Assembly: GCF_040958095.1 (NCBI RefSeq) | Contig: NC_091208.1 | Location: 8,248,591 to 8,312,590 of the forward strand | Source of the DNA: Procambarus clarkii | Taxonomy: Eukaryota > Arthropoda > Malacostraca > Decapoda > Cambaridae | DNA length: 64,000 nt | Direction: 5' to 3' | Part shown: positions 24,691 to 36,108 of the stretch, one piece after another | How positions within the stretch are numbered: position 1 is the first letter of the stretch | How the letters are laid out: the number at the start of each line of letters is the position of its first letter | Position numbers and translations under genes: made by a program | Notes under the pieces: generated by a model | What the model was told of the DNA's origin: nothing | The model's input: only the letters and a program-made list of their open reading frames with translations | Databases searched by the model: none

Positions 24691-25230
24691 AAAACAGCTT
24701 AAAAATAAATTGCTAGATTTCTCTTTTGCACAAATATTTTATTTATTACTGAGGTTTTCATATGACGGGGACTAAGTGTAATAAAGGCAACTTAACATCA
24801 ACTATGTAAATGTTGATTTAATGTTTCCCCAATCTATATTAACAGCTCAGGTTTGGTGGGAAGAAAATACTAAAGTTTGTATAGAAGAGAGGATGAGAAG
24901 GGAAGAGAGTGAAAAAGATGAAGGGCAAAAGGGATTCTGATTTGGGTTGATTTAGAGAAGCGCTTTCAGCAAAGTATTTTCTTTACCTTTACCTAAAACT
25001 TTGTTTTGTGAAATTGTAGGCAATTTTACAGCGATGTATAAATTTATACAATGTAACAGTTTTTGGCGTTGGGTAATATATATTTTGTAATTGTTTGTGT
25101 CTCCAAAATCTAGAAAATGGTTATTATTTTTTAGAAACTTGCCTTAGAGAGTTTACGGAAGATGTCTAGGGCAAGAATCAAAGGCACAATTTAAAGCTTA
25201 AAGGCAATAATATCCATTTTTTGAGTATGC
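24691..25230. repeat. Module D, copy 2
   Basis: Matches the other D copies (TGTTGATTTAATGTTTCCCC, purine-rich run at about 24850-24930, TCTAGAAAATGGTTATTAT). No gene. Confidence 0.8.
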
Positions 25231-25400
25231 ATTATACACATTAACCTATTCCGTGAGTGCTACACTAAATGTCGCACTTGTTTGAATGGGGGACACTTAG
25301 TTACTGTGTACCGTGTTCTGAGGCCAGTAGCTGTCACAGAAACTCACCTTCCACAGGTATTTCTTATTGTTGGTGTTTTGTTCAGCTGTTCACAGTGTAC
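25231..25400. repeat. Block J following module D
   Basis: Standard J (TACTGTGTACCGTGTTCTGA) with one short GTATTTCTTATTG unit before the CRE array. Confidence 0.8.
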
Positions 25401-25845
25401 TTAATCCCAGTGACGTGACGTCATGCACTAAGCAGGACCCCAGTGACGTCATGCACTAAGCAGGCCCCCAATGACGTCATGCACAAAGCAGAACCACAGT
25501 GATGTTTTTGCAGGGATATTCCTGCGCGGGCGCTAAGCCTCAGGCTGGCCCGCTAATTCACAGTGACGTCATGCACTAAGCAGGACCCCAGTGACGTAAT
25601 GCATAAAGCAGGACCCAAGTGACCTCATGCACTAAGCAGGACCCCAGTGACGTCATGCACTAAGCAGGACCCCAGTGACGTCATGCACTAAGCAGGACCC
25701 CAGTGACGACATGCACTAAGCAGGACCCCAGTGACGTCATGCACTAAACAGGACCCCAGTGACGTCATGCACTAAGCAGGACCCCAGTGACGTCATGCAC
25801 TAAGCAGGACCCCAGTCACGTCATGCTCTAAGCAGGACCCCCTCA
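25401..25845 (+). repeat. 28-bp CRE minisatellite, array 7, interrupted
   Basis: About fourteen units, highly uniform on the right side. It is split at 25505-25558 by a small LINE-A-family insertion. Confidence 0.94.
25505..25558 (-). mobile_element. Short 3' fragment of a LINE-A family member
   Basis: On the minus strand it matches the LINE-A 3' UTR at about 10265-10325 (GGGCCAGCC, GCTTAG, CCGCGCAGGA) and ends in an A-run (plus-strand TTTTT). Flanks CACAGTGATG (25495-25504) and CACAGTGACG (25559-25568) look like a 10-bp target duplication with one change. The periodic array makes this less certain. It is an extremely 5'-truncated insertion. Confidence 0.75.
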
Positions 25846-25911
25846 TGAATGTGAGGACTCTGACATGCGCATGGACTCACTGCGCTGTGCAGTGATCATT
25901 GTAAGGCACTG
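25846..25911 (+). repeat. Deletion-fused start of module P
   Basis: Only the first part of P remains. At AGGCACTG (25904-25911) it jumps to the terminal part-unit of an 84-bp array, removing the rest of P, the leader and the array. Confidence 0.8.
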
Positions 25912-26590
25912 CATCCAATTACAGGATAAGGATTTGGGACTGGACTGGGGAGGGGGGGGGAGGAAGGAATGGTGCCCATTATCTAAGTGATCCTTACTTA
26001 CTAACAACTGTGACAATGGCCTTATAATACGGTACACAAAGAGAATATTAATAAGGTATTCAAAGTATCAACACAAAACTTCTATAGGAATGATATATAC
26101 TAAATTTTGAATATAAGAGTTAATCTTAAAAAAACGTATAGAAAACCAAGACAATGCGATCATTTGAGTGTTAAAGAATGAGAAAAATATTTATATATAT
26201 TAGTTTCTTAATAAACTTATGAAGCAACTAGAAACATATTAATAAAGAAATTCAAAAATCATAAAATCATTTAAAAATTTGAGAAAAGTTTTTTAAATTG
26301 GTTAAAAATTCACAAATTTTAGCATAAAATTGAACTTCTTAAATTTTATTTCAAAATATTTAATTTGTATAAAAGAAACTTATGTTATCTTTTGAGTTAA
26401 TATAATAACGTAAAATTTTGAGTATACATTATACACTTTAAACTATTCACTGAGTACTACAGCAATCGTCGCACTTATTATAGTAGGGGACACTGAGTTA
26501 CTGTGTACCGTGTTCTGAGGCCAGTAGCTGTCACAGAAACTCACTTTCCACAGGTATTTCTTGTTGGTGTTTTGTTCAGGTGGTCACAGT
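25912..26590. repeat. Post-array tail, AT-rich spacer and block J
   Basis: Normal downstream modules after the fused junction. J is at about 26495-26560. No gene. Confidence 0.8.
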
Positions 26591-26968
26591 GTATGTAATC
26601 CCAGTGACGTCATGCACTAAGTAGGATCTCCAGTGACGTCATGCATTAAGCAGGACCCCAGTGACTTCATGCACAAATCAGGACCGCAATGACATCATGC
26701 ACTAATCAGGACTCCAGTGACGTCATGCACTAAGCAGGACCCCAGTGACGTCATGCACTAAGCATGGCCCCAGGACGTCATGCACTAAGCAGGACCCCAG
26801 TGACGTCATACACTAAGCAGGGCCCCAGTGACGTCATGCACTAAGCAGAACCCCAGTGACGACATGCCCTAAGCAGGACCCCTGTGATGTCATGCACTAA
26901 GCAGGACCCCCAGTGACGTCATGCACTAAGCAGGACCCCAGTGACGTCATGCACTAAACAGGACCCCT
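26591..26968 (+). repeat. 28-bp CRE minisatellite, array 8
   Basis: About thirteen to fourteen units, most with TGACGTCA. Confidence 0.94.
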
Positions 26969-27299
26969 CATGAATGTGAGGACTCAGCCTTGTGAATGGA
27001 TTCATTACTGTGTGCAGAGATCATTGTAAGGCACTGTTAAACACCTGCTTTCTGGTTGTTTCTTGAAGTTGGTGAATGACGTAAATGTGTAAACATCAGT
27101 CAGGAGGAGGAGGGGTGATGTCTCCATGACAACGGCGTCGCAATCTTCCCTTTAACCGGTATTTAAATACTACATAACAAGTGAAAGAGAAAGAAATGTA
27201 CAAAATCTGAACAATGTTGCAGTGTAACAAGTAGGAAAACGTGTTGCAACATCAACATGCATCCTAACTCTATGACCGAACTATTAGGATATGTTAAAT
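26969..27299 (+). promoter_or_regulatory. Module P, copy 6
   Basis: Standard subfamily, TATTTAAATA at 27160-27169. It ends in a GTTGCAAC-containing segment of the roughly 50-bp repeat type. Confidence 0.45.
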
Positions 27300-28405
27300 C
27301 ATCATGTTTTTAAACTCATTTTTTTTTTTTTAGAATATAGTTTAGAACAGTATTTCATTATAAATATTGAATTCCATGAATCTGGACCCGAGCTGAGTGC
27401 ATGAGCATGTTGACAATTTCTCTTGCAAAATCTGCCTCGCTCGTGTTGATATCAATTACATTAACAGGAGATTGGATATTACGCATAATGAAGTTGTCCG
27501 GATCTACCACTTTCATGCAGTTTATTGTAGTGCTTATTGTTATAACCATAACCAGACACTGCATCACCAACCTCAACAAGGCCCTGAACAACATCAACAC
27601 CAGCCTCCACACCCTCAGCCACAACATAACCATAACCAGACACTGCATCACCAACCTCAACAAGGCCCTGAACAACATCAACACCAGCCTCCACACCCTC
27701 AGCCACAACATAACCATAACCAGGCACTGCATCACCAACCTCAACAAGGCCCTGAACAGCATCAACACCAGCCTCCACACCCTCAGCCACAACATAACCA
27801 TAACCAGACACTGCATCACCAACCTCAACAAGGCCCTGAACAACATCAACACCAGCCTCCACACCCTCAGCCACAACATAACTATAACCAGGCACTGCAT
27901 CACCAACCTCAACAAGGCCCTGAACAACATCAACACCAGCCTCCACACCCTCAGCCACAACATAACCATAACCAGGCACTGCATCACCAACCTCAACAAG
28001 CCCCTGAACAACATCAACACCAGCCTCCACACCCTCAGCCACAACATAACCATAACCAGGCACTGCATCACCAACCTCAACAAGGCCCTGAACAACATCA
28101 ACACCAGCCTCCACACCCTCAGCCACAACATAACTATAACCAGGCACTGCATCACCAACCTCAACAAGGCCCTGAACAACATCAACACCAGCCTCCACAC
28201 CCTCAGCCACAACATAACCATAACCAGGCACTGCATCACCAACCTTAACAAGACCCTGAACAACATCAACACCAGCCTCCACACCCTCAGCCACAACATA
28301 ACCATAACCAGACACTGCATCACCAACCTCAACAAGGCCCTGAACAACATCAACACCAGCCTCGACACCCTCAGCCACAACATAACCATAACCAGGCACT
28401 GCATC
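27300..28405. repeat. Leader plus 84-bp minisatellite, array 8 (10 units)
   Basis: Ten units from about 27540. The plus frame from 27401 is open for 341 codons and a minus frame for 346. The QPQHNHNQ frame is cut by TAA near 28247. Units are nearly identical, indicating recent homogenisation. Confidence 0.94.
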
Positions 28406-29135
28406 CAATTGCAGGATAAGGATTAGGGACTGGACGGGGGGGAGGAAGGAATGGTGCCCAGTAGCTAAGTGATCCCCACTTACTGACGACTGTGACAATG
28501 GCCTAAGAATACGGAACACAAAGGGGATATTAATAGGGTATTCAAAGTATCAACAGAAAATTTCCGGTGGAATAAAACAAAAAATTGTGAACATAAAAGT
28601 TACCCATGAAGGTCGGTATAGAAAACAACGAAAAGACGACCGACTCAGAGTAGGAGGAAGAAAAAATTATTAATATTTATTACTACTCAAATACAATTAG
28701 TTTATTAAATTTTTTTTTTTAAATTACAAGATTATTTATTTGTATAAAAGTCTAATAAATTTTTTCAATGTTTAAAAAGATTAAGAAAATTTAGTACAAA
28801 ACTCTTTTGAACTTTTATAATTAAATTTTTTTTTTTATATAATTGAAACTTTTAATTTATGATATGACAATCAAATTTTATATCCGTAAAACTTTTGAGT
28901 ATACATGACAAGATAAAGTTAACTTTTTAGTTATCAATAAGTAGGTATCACCTAAGTACTGTGTACTATAGTTGTTAGTGTAGTATAACACTTACTGTGT
29001 ACCCCGTTCTAAGGCCAGTGGTAATCGCAGAAACTCGTGTTTCAATAGGTTGTTGTTGGTGTTTTGTCACGCTGTTGTTTGGTCAGGTGGCCACATAGCA
29101 GTAAGCCTTGAGCCAGCAGGTGATCACAGTGTACT
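28406..29135. repeat. Post-array tail, AT-rich spacer, block J and 33-bp remnants
   Basis: Usual order, with one GGCCAC-type unit at about 29088-29120. No gene. Confidence 0.8.
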
Positions 29136-29422
29136 TAATCCCAGTGACGTCATGCACTGAGCAGGTCCCCAGTGACGTCATGCAATAAGCTGGACCCAGT
29201 GACGTCATGCAATAAGCAGGACTTCAGTGACGTCATGCACTAAGCAGGACCCCAGTGACGTCATGCACTAAGCAGGACCCCAGTGACGTCATGCACTAAG
29301 CAGGACCCCAGTGACGTCATGCACTAAGCAGGACCCCAGTGACGTCATGCACTAAGCAGGACCCCAGTGACGTCATGCACTAAGCAGGACCCCAGTGACG
29401 TCATGCACTAAGCAGGACCCCT
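29136..29422 (+). repeat. 28-bp CRE minisatellite, array 9
   Basis: About ten units. The last seven are essentially identical and all carry TGACGTCA. Confidence 0.95.
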
Positions 29423-29720
29423 CATGAATGTGAGGACTCTGACATGAGAATGGACTCACTGCTCTGTTCAGTGATCATAAAACGAAACAGAACGTCACTT
29501 CTGTGAGTCGATTTCATTTCAGATTACGTCCAAATTTGGCCATAGCGCGCATACGAGCGAGAAATGACGTTATTTTTAAGAGGACGGGTTGACAAACACC
29601 TGCTTTCTGGTTGTTTCTTCAATTCAATAGCAATATTTCAATATTTCTGCGCTCACTGTGCTGATGCAGTGTGCACTGCATCTGCAAACACTGCATCCAG
29701 TTACATGATAAGGATTTGGG
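29423..29720. other. Rearranged module P with inserted unrelated sequence
   Basis: P begins normally, but after GTGATCAT it switches to about 110 bp of sequence not found in other P copies (29480-29590). It returns briefly to CACCTGCTTTCTGGTTG, then joins the terminal part-unit of an 84-bp array at about 29695. The 84-bp units are gone. Confidence 0.6.
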
Positions 29721-30370
29721 AAGGTTGTCGGGGGGGGGGGGGGGGATGGAAGGAAGGAATGGTGCCCAGCAGCTAAGTGATCCCCACTTACTGACGACTG
29801 TGACAGTGACCTAAGAATACGGTACACAAAGGGGATATTAATAAGGTATTCAAAATATCAACACAATTTCTGTTGCAGTGAAACATAATAAAATTCAATA
29901 TAACAATTACCCATTAAATCGGTATAGAAAACCACGACCATATGTGTGCAGGATATTAATAATTATTACTTCTTAAATATAATTAGTTAGTGACTAGAAA
30001 ATATTTTAATATTAAAATTTTAAAACTAATATAAAATTAAAACAAATGTACAAAAAAAATTACATATTTTAAGCACATTTGTAAATTTTAACATACAATT
30101 TTACTTTGTTTATTTTCTTTAAATTTTCTGTATTTATATAAAATGAAACTTTCAAAAATTTTGTTAATTCAGAGTACTTATTAAAATTTAGAGTGGACAT
30201 AGAAACCATGAAACTTTGCTGTCGGCAGCGGGCTGGGGTCATATAGCTACTGTGTAATACGGTGATCGTCGCATATGTAAGTGTTGGGGATATTTAGCTA
30301 CTGTGTACCCTGTTCTGAGGCTAGTAGTTGTCAAGGAATTGAACCATTCAACAGGAGATTTTTAATGTTA
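29721..30370. repeat. Post-array tail, AT-rich spacer and block J with LINE-A empty site
   Basis: The segment 30207-30263 is the uninterrupted version of the LINE-A target, with a single ATATAGCTACTG at 30241-30252. No gene. Confidence 0.85.
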
Positions 30371-30728
30371 GTGTTACGGTCAGGTGGCCACAGAGCAGTA
30401 AGCCTAGAGCCAGCAGGTGGCCACAGAGCAGTAAGCCTAGAGCCAGCAGGTGGCCACAGAGCAGTAAGCCTAGAGCCAGCAGGTGGCCACAGAGCAGTAA
30501 GCCTAGAGCCAGCAGGTGGCCACAGAGCAGTAAGCCTAGAGCCAGCAGGTGGCCACAGAGCAGTAAGCCTAGAGCCAGCAGGTGGCCACAGAGCAGTAAG
30601 CCTAGAGCCAGCAGGTGGCCACAGAGCAGTAAGCCTAGAGCCAGCAGGTGGCCACAGAGCAGTAAGCCTAGAGCTAGCAGGTGGCCACAGAGCAGTAAGC
30701 CTAAAGCCAGCAGGCGGCCACAAGGGAA
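30371..30728 (+). repeat. 33-bp GGCCAC-type minisatellite (about 11 units, homogeneous)
   Basis: Eleven units. The first nine are virtually identical, the most homogeneous 33-bp array in the window. Confidence 0.95.
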
Positions 30729-31330
30729 GAGAACAGCCTAGGAATATAGTGCCAAATTACACTATTGCACTCATATTAATTACTCAGTTTCGTCATTTCA
30801 CAGAGACTCGGTGTAATAAGGGCACCCTAACATCATCTCATGTAAATGCTAATTTAATGTTTTCCCAACTATATTGCCAGCTCTTGTCTGATGGGGAGAA
30901 AATGCAAAGGTATGTAAAGAAGAGAGGAATAGAGGAAGAGAGAGTGAGAGGGAGGGAAGGAAGGAGAAGATGAAGGGAAAAGGGATAATGATTCGGACTG
31001 TTACAGATAAAGGCTTTCAGCAATGTCTTTTACATTTCCTTCTCTTTACATTTTCCTAAATCTTTGTTTTGTGACATTGTAAACATTTTCATAGCAATGT
31101 ATATATTTATAAAATGAAACAGTGTTTGGCACTGGGTAATATATTTTTTTTTAATTGCTTATGCCTCCAAAATCTAGAAAATGGTTATTATTTTTTAGAA
31201 ACTTGCCTTAGAGAGTTTGGGGAAGATGTCTAGGGCAAAGGTCAAAGGCACAATTTAAAGCTTTAAGGTAATAATATCAATTTTTTGCCTACATTAGAGG
31301 CATAACAAATTTGAAAAAGAGTACATACTC
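30729..31330. repeat. Module D, copy 3
   Basis: Closely matches 10930-11560, including the purine-rich run (about 30890-30990) and the GAAGTGTGTATTCTGAG junction to the leader. So the 33-bp array, D and leader order is itself duplicated. Confidence 0.82.
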
Positions 31331-32478
31331 AGGAAGTGTGTATTCTGAGCGTGTACGGACGCCTGACAACTGGGTTTGATAGCGCTTCTTTAGACTCCTT
31401 TTTTAGTTTAGAATATAGTTTAGAAAAATATTTCATTATAAATATTGAATTCCATGAGTCTGGGGCTGAGTGCATGGGCATGTTGTCAATTTCTCTTGCA
31501 AAATCTGTCTCGCTCGTGTTGATATCAATTATATTTACAGGGGTTTGGATGTCACGCATAAAGACTTTGTCCGGATCTTCCACTTTCATGTTGTTTATTG
31601 TAGTGCTTATTGTTATAACCATAACCAGGCACTGCATCACCAACCTCAACAAGGCCCTGAAATCCATCAACACCAGCCTCCACACCCTCAGCCACAACAT
31701 AACCATAACCAGGCACTGCATCACCAACCTCAACAAGGCCCTGAACAACATCAACACCAGCCTCGACACCCTCAGCCACAACATAACCATAACCAGGCAC
31801 TGCATCACCAACCTCAACAAGGCCCTGAAAAACATCAACACCAGCCTCCACACCCTCAGCCACAACATAACCATAACCAGGCACTGCATCACCAACCTCA
31901 ACAAGGCCCTGAACAACATCAACATCAGCCTCTACACCCTCAGCCACAACATAACCATAACCAGGCACTGCATCACCAACCTCAACAAGGCCCTGAACAA
32001 CATCAACACCAGCCTCCACACCCTCAGCCACAACATAACCATAACCAGGCACTGCATCACCAACCTCAACAAGGCCCTGAACAACATCAACACCAGCCTC
32101 GACACCCTCAGCCACAACATAACCATAACCAGGCACTGTATCACCAACCTCAACAAGGCCCTGAAAAACATCAACACCAGCCTCCACACCCTCAGCCACA
32201 ACATAACCATAACCAGGCACTGCACCACCAACCTCAACAAGGCCCTGAACAACATCAACACCAGCCTCCACACCCTCAGCCACAACATAACCATAACCAG
32301 GCACTGCATCATCAACCTCAACAAGGCCCTGAACAACATCAACACCAGCCTCCACACCCTCAGCCACAACATAACCATAACCAGGCACTGCATCATCAAC
32401 CTCAACAAGGCCCTGAACAACATCAACACCAGCCTCCACACCCTCAGCCACAACATAACCATAACCAGGCACTGCATC
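31331..32478. repeat. Leader plus 84-bp minisatellite, array 9 (10 units)
   Basis: Ten units from about 31614. Diagnostic variants (CCTCGACACC and CTGAAAAACATC) recur exactly 336 bp apart, at 31761/32097 and 31825/32161, showing a four-unit block duplication. The plus frame is open for 397 codons from 31336. Confidence 0.94.
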
Positions 32479-33235
32479 CAATTGCAAGATAAGGATCTGG
32501 GATTGGACGGGGGATGCCTTGGGGGTTAATAGAATGATGCCCAGTATCTAAGTGATCCCCACTTACTGACGACTGTGACAGTCGCCTACGAATACGGTAC
32601 ACAAATGGATATTAATAAGGTATTCAAAGTATCAACAGAAAATTTCTGTTGATACTTAACTACATAGTTACCCATGAAGGCGGTATAGAAAACCACGAAA
32701 AAACGAAAAACTCATGTGGGAGGAAAAACAGGACTACTATATTTATTACTTTTAAAATATCATTGTTTTTATAAAACTTTAATTTCTAAAATAAATTTTT
32801 AATTGTCAATGTAATAGTACAAAATCATTTTAATTTCTTTTTAGTTTTTTTAAAGTTAATAATTTTTTAACACAAATTTTATTGGCTTAATATTTCCTTA
32901 AAAAAAATTAATTATATATTAGAAATTTCAACATGGGTAACCAACTTAGATATATACCTTTAAAATTTTGAGTATACATAAATAAAAATTATATAGTCAT
33001 TAGTAGGAAGGCATCACCTAGCTTCTGTCTATTACAGTTATTAGTGTGGTATAACATTTACGTAGTACTGTTTTAAGGCCAGTGGTTGTCACAGAAGCTC
33101 GTGTTTCAACAGGTTGTTGTTGTTAGTGTTTTGGTCACGCTGGTGTTTCTTGTTGTTGGTGTTTTGGTCACGCTGTTGTTTCTTGTTGTTGGTGTTTTGG
33201 TCACGCTGGTGTTTCTTGTTGTTAGTGTTTTGGCC
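32479..33235. repeat. Post-array tail, AT-rich spacer, block J and 33-bp GTGTTTCTTG units
   Basis: Ends with about four GTGTTTCTTG-type units at 33113-33235. No gene. Confidence 0.85.
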
Positions 33236-33312
33236 AGGTGGCCACAGAGCAGTAAGCCTAGAGCCAGCAGGTGGCAACAGAGCAGTAAGCCTAGAGCCAA
33301 CAGGTAGCCACA
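33236..33312 (+). repeat. 33-bp GGCCAC-type minisatellite (2 units)
   Basis: Two units plus a part-unit, directly continuing the GTGTTTCTTG array. The two 33-bp families are therefore physically linked. Confidence 0.9.
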
Positions 33313-33639
33313 AGGGGAGAGAACAGCCCAGAACCTCAATGCTATTCAATACAATGCAATAATATACAGGATAAGATACCCATTAGGGCGAGCCTTGAAG
33401 TAGGGATAGCTGAAGAGAAGTCGGTGAGAGGAAGTGCTGAAGTTGTGGAGAAAAGAGCCAGGGCTCGACCCAGCTGCTGTTTTGAGTCGATGCTGAAAGA
33501 GCCTCACAACTGGCTAGACTTTGAGTTTGACCCAGATTGGGCGGCAGCGGCGGTTCTTCTTCATTCTAGGTGGAGACAGTCTGTCTTCTGGTGGTGTCTT
33601 CTTTCTTCTTTTTTGTGTCATCTTTCTTGAATCTACTTT
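33313..33639. other. Background tail joined to LINE-G 3' side
   Basis: The GATAAGATACCCATTAGGG segment also occurs at about 39315-39335 after another 33-bp array. The rest is lysine-codon-rich on the minus strand and may be the end of LINE-G ORF1. Confidence 0.5.
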
Positions 33640-36108
33640 CTTCTTACTTCATAATTTTCTTCTTCCTTCTCTGTTATCTTAGTTGTATGCTGTGAGCATT
33701 TAGGTCCTGTAGGTCAGGACGGAGGAGGTTTGGTAGAAGAGTGGACTCGTCGCACTCAGTTAGGATGGCAATTGCAGGAACGGGGCTCCCATTTTTCTTT
33801 TCTGGATACTGCTCTCGAAGTTCTTTATATTGCTGGTAATTTTTCTAAATTCGGGAGATCCAAAAGAGGTTTTGCTTCGTTGCAGAGCCAGGTCTTGCAC
33901 AGTTGAGAAGTTCGATGCCTCTGATGATTGAGCTTCACCATCAAAAGAGGCAGTAGAATCATCAGCAGATGATAAGCGGAGGTCAGGTGACGAGTAAGTT
34001 TTTCTAGTACTGGAGAAGTTTTCATTGAGTCAGTTGAGACGTCATGCTGAGGAGGTATAGGATCGTCTGGAGAGGCAGCTTGCAGAGGTGGTGCAGTTGT
34101 AGCAGGTTGCAGAGGGTGGGTATCAGCAGGCAGGAGATCTGCAAGTGCAACTGGAAAGATTGTGATGTCAGCGGCTGAAGTAGTAGTAGCTGAAGTCCTA
34201 GCGGTGACAGCGGCTGAAGCTGTATTCTTGAAGAGTTCCTCAGGGACACTAAATGTTGGAAGGCCATTGGAAGCATATTGGATGCCTAGAATTCGAACGA
34301 ATTCCTTGCAGTTCGTGACTGCCATCATTTCAGCCAGGCGAATGTGTCTACAGATAGTACTATGATCGATGTTGTGGGATACCAACTGGTGTGGTGAAGG
34401 CTGGCTTGTTGATTGGCCAGAGAGGGTTGTGGCTGTTGTTGCTGAGTCGAGGATTGGTTGGCGGACTGGGAGCCAGGCCCCCATTGGCTTGAAGGCTGTG
34501 CAGAAGCTCAGTCCACACCCAAATTTCAACGTGCTGCTTACACATTGAAATTTGGTGGTGAACGGTGTTACGATATATCTTATCGTGTTATTTCATCGCA
34601 TAATGGCACGATTATTTAAGTCATACGTTCATTATTACAGGAAGAATGAGGTATACAACCATGGAGGTCGTTAACGGTCAGCACGGTATGGCTCGTCCGG
34701 TGGCGGGAATTTCTGTTAGCCAATCAGAACCACCGGGCGAGGTAACGTGTGCTGGCCGGAGCATGTGGAGAGACAGACATCTACTCCCCTCCATTGAGTC
34801 AACAGGCTGTCGTCGCGTTTGGATGTGTGACCAACGGACCCAACTGTTAGTGTGCTCCACCCTCACGAAGGAAGAGGACCTCGACTCATGGTCGACGTTC
34901 TTGAAAGTTATGGAAGATAACAGCTGTGAGATTTAGAGGTCGGCGTGGAGGTAACGATTTTCCTGATAGCAGTACAAATTGCAGGAAAGTAGATGATTTA
35001 TAAGTGGGAAGATCAATCGGACAAGAGACGACCGTAGCATGGTCGTAGTATCTTTCTCTCTATATATATATTTAACTGTACTTGTGTACAATGCACATAT
35101 ATATATATACATGTAAAATATTGTATATAAGGTGATTAGAGATATATCACAATATATCCATGATGAAGTTTTATACTATCTTATTTTCTTGTCCTTTGTC
35201 AGACCTCAGCACAAAGAGTGTCGCACCTGACAACAGGTCCGGCTGAGGCTGACACCTGTTCAGATTCATGTACCCCGTTGTAGTACAACGAAGCATTAGG
35301 ATAAACATTCAGAATAAACCTAAATTAAATGTGTTGGGTTGTCAACAGTTCGATCCCAACAACGGCGAGTGGTGTTGGTCTGCCTGGCATCGGACATCTT
35401 CTGTATTTGTTCACGTCGTCCGGGGCTCCCAGCGGCGACGGCAGGATGTTTGCCATCACAGAGAAGATAGTGAAGATATTTGTTGGTGCAGTTTTTGAAG
35501 TGGTGGTTCTCGGCGGACTTGCTGGACCGTTGGTCCTGAGATGTACAGTTCTTTGTGAAGTGCTCATAGCTATAGCTATAGCACTTGCAGCATTGCCGAA
35601 GCCGGTAATAGTGTTCTTTGGTGATCTGTCGAGGTGTACTGGCGATTCCAAAGCACCAGAAGCCGTTGTTAGCTGCACAGGCAGCTTCCTCAGGCGATGT
35701 GAAGGTCACCTTCATGGTGGAGTGTTGGCTGTCGTTTATAGGAATGAATTTGACAGAGACAGCGGTCAAGGAAGTGTTCTGCTCGTTAATGCTGGTGATG
35801 ACGTTGGTGACAGCTTTTTCAGAGAGTAGTTAGCACTGTCTGGGCTGCGAGGTAGGGACGTGGTGGGGGTTGAACACACCCTGAAATGCTGCGACACTGC
35901 TGAGCAACAGTTGGGGTTCTCCATCGTCGACGACGTCCAGTGGTGCAACAGGGGTTTTAGTGGTGATCAGGTCCAGGATCTCTGACAAGGTTAAGGTCCG
36001 GTCCCCTCTCAATTGCACCTTGATCCGGTAGATCATGGTAAACAGGCTTAGTATCAAATACCAGACGGTTGTAAGAGGCTTTCCGTCTCTTATCAGTATA
36101 ATGTACAA
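33640..36108 (-). pseudogene. LINE-G ORF1 remnant (Jockey-like Gag), minus strand, broken
   Basis: The N-terminal part is at 36108-35830 (VQLRGDRTLTLSEIL, FNPHHVPTSQPRQC). The central part is at 35769-35320 (VTFTSPEEAACAANNGFWCF, then zinc-knuckle-like CCKCYSYSYEHFTKNC and LLCDGKHPAVAAG). The C-terminal serine/threonine/proline-rich part is at 34529-33825. This order matches ORF1 of Jockey-group LINEs as I know them. A stop or frame change separates the first two parts, and a foreign insertion lies between the second and third. No reverse transcriptase follows. Clade assignment is by resemblance only. Confidence 0.65.
34565..35286. mobile_element. Possible solo LTR inside LINE-G ORF1
   Basis: About 720 bp interrupts LINE-G. 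It starts GTGTTACGATATATC, contains CCAAT (34719) and a TATATAAGG box (about 35126), and ends at GTAGTAC. AACG occurs on both sides (34561-34564 and 35287-35290), compatible with a 4-bp target duplication. The right end forms the near-perfect palindrome CGTTGTAGTACAACG. The short duplication and non-canonical ends make this tentative. Confidence 0.35.

Noticed and set aside
27397..28248. Histidine/glutamine/proline-rich open frame (QPQHNHNQ repeats) across 84-bp arrays
   Set aside because: It arises because the 84-bp unit is divisible by three and stop-free. It is interrupted by TAG/TAA in several arrays (for example 12259, 28247, 53401) and enters from the leader in another frame. No evidence of a gene.
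30281..30973. Open frames with VSLEPAGGHRA or LWPPAGSRLTA repeats
   Set aside because: By-products of the 33-bp minisatellite on both strands. They lose meaning outside the array.
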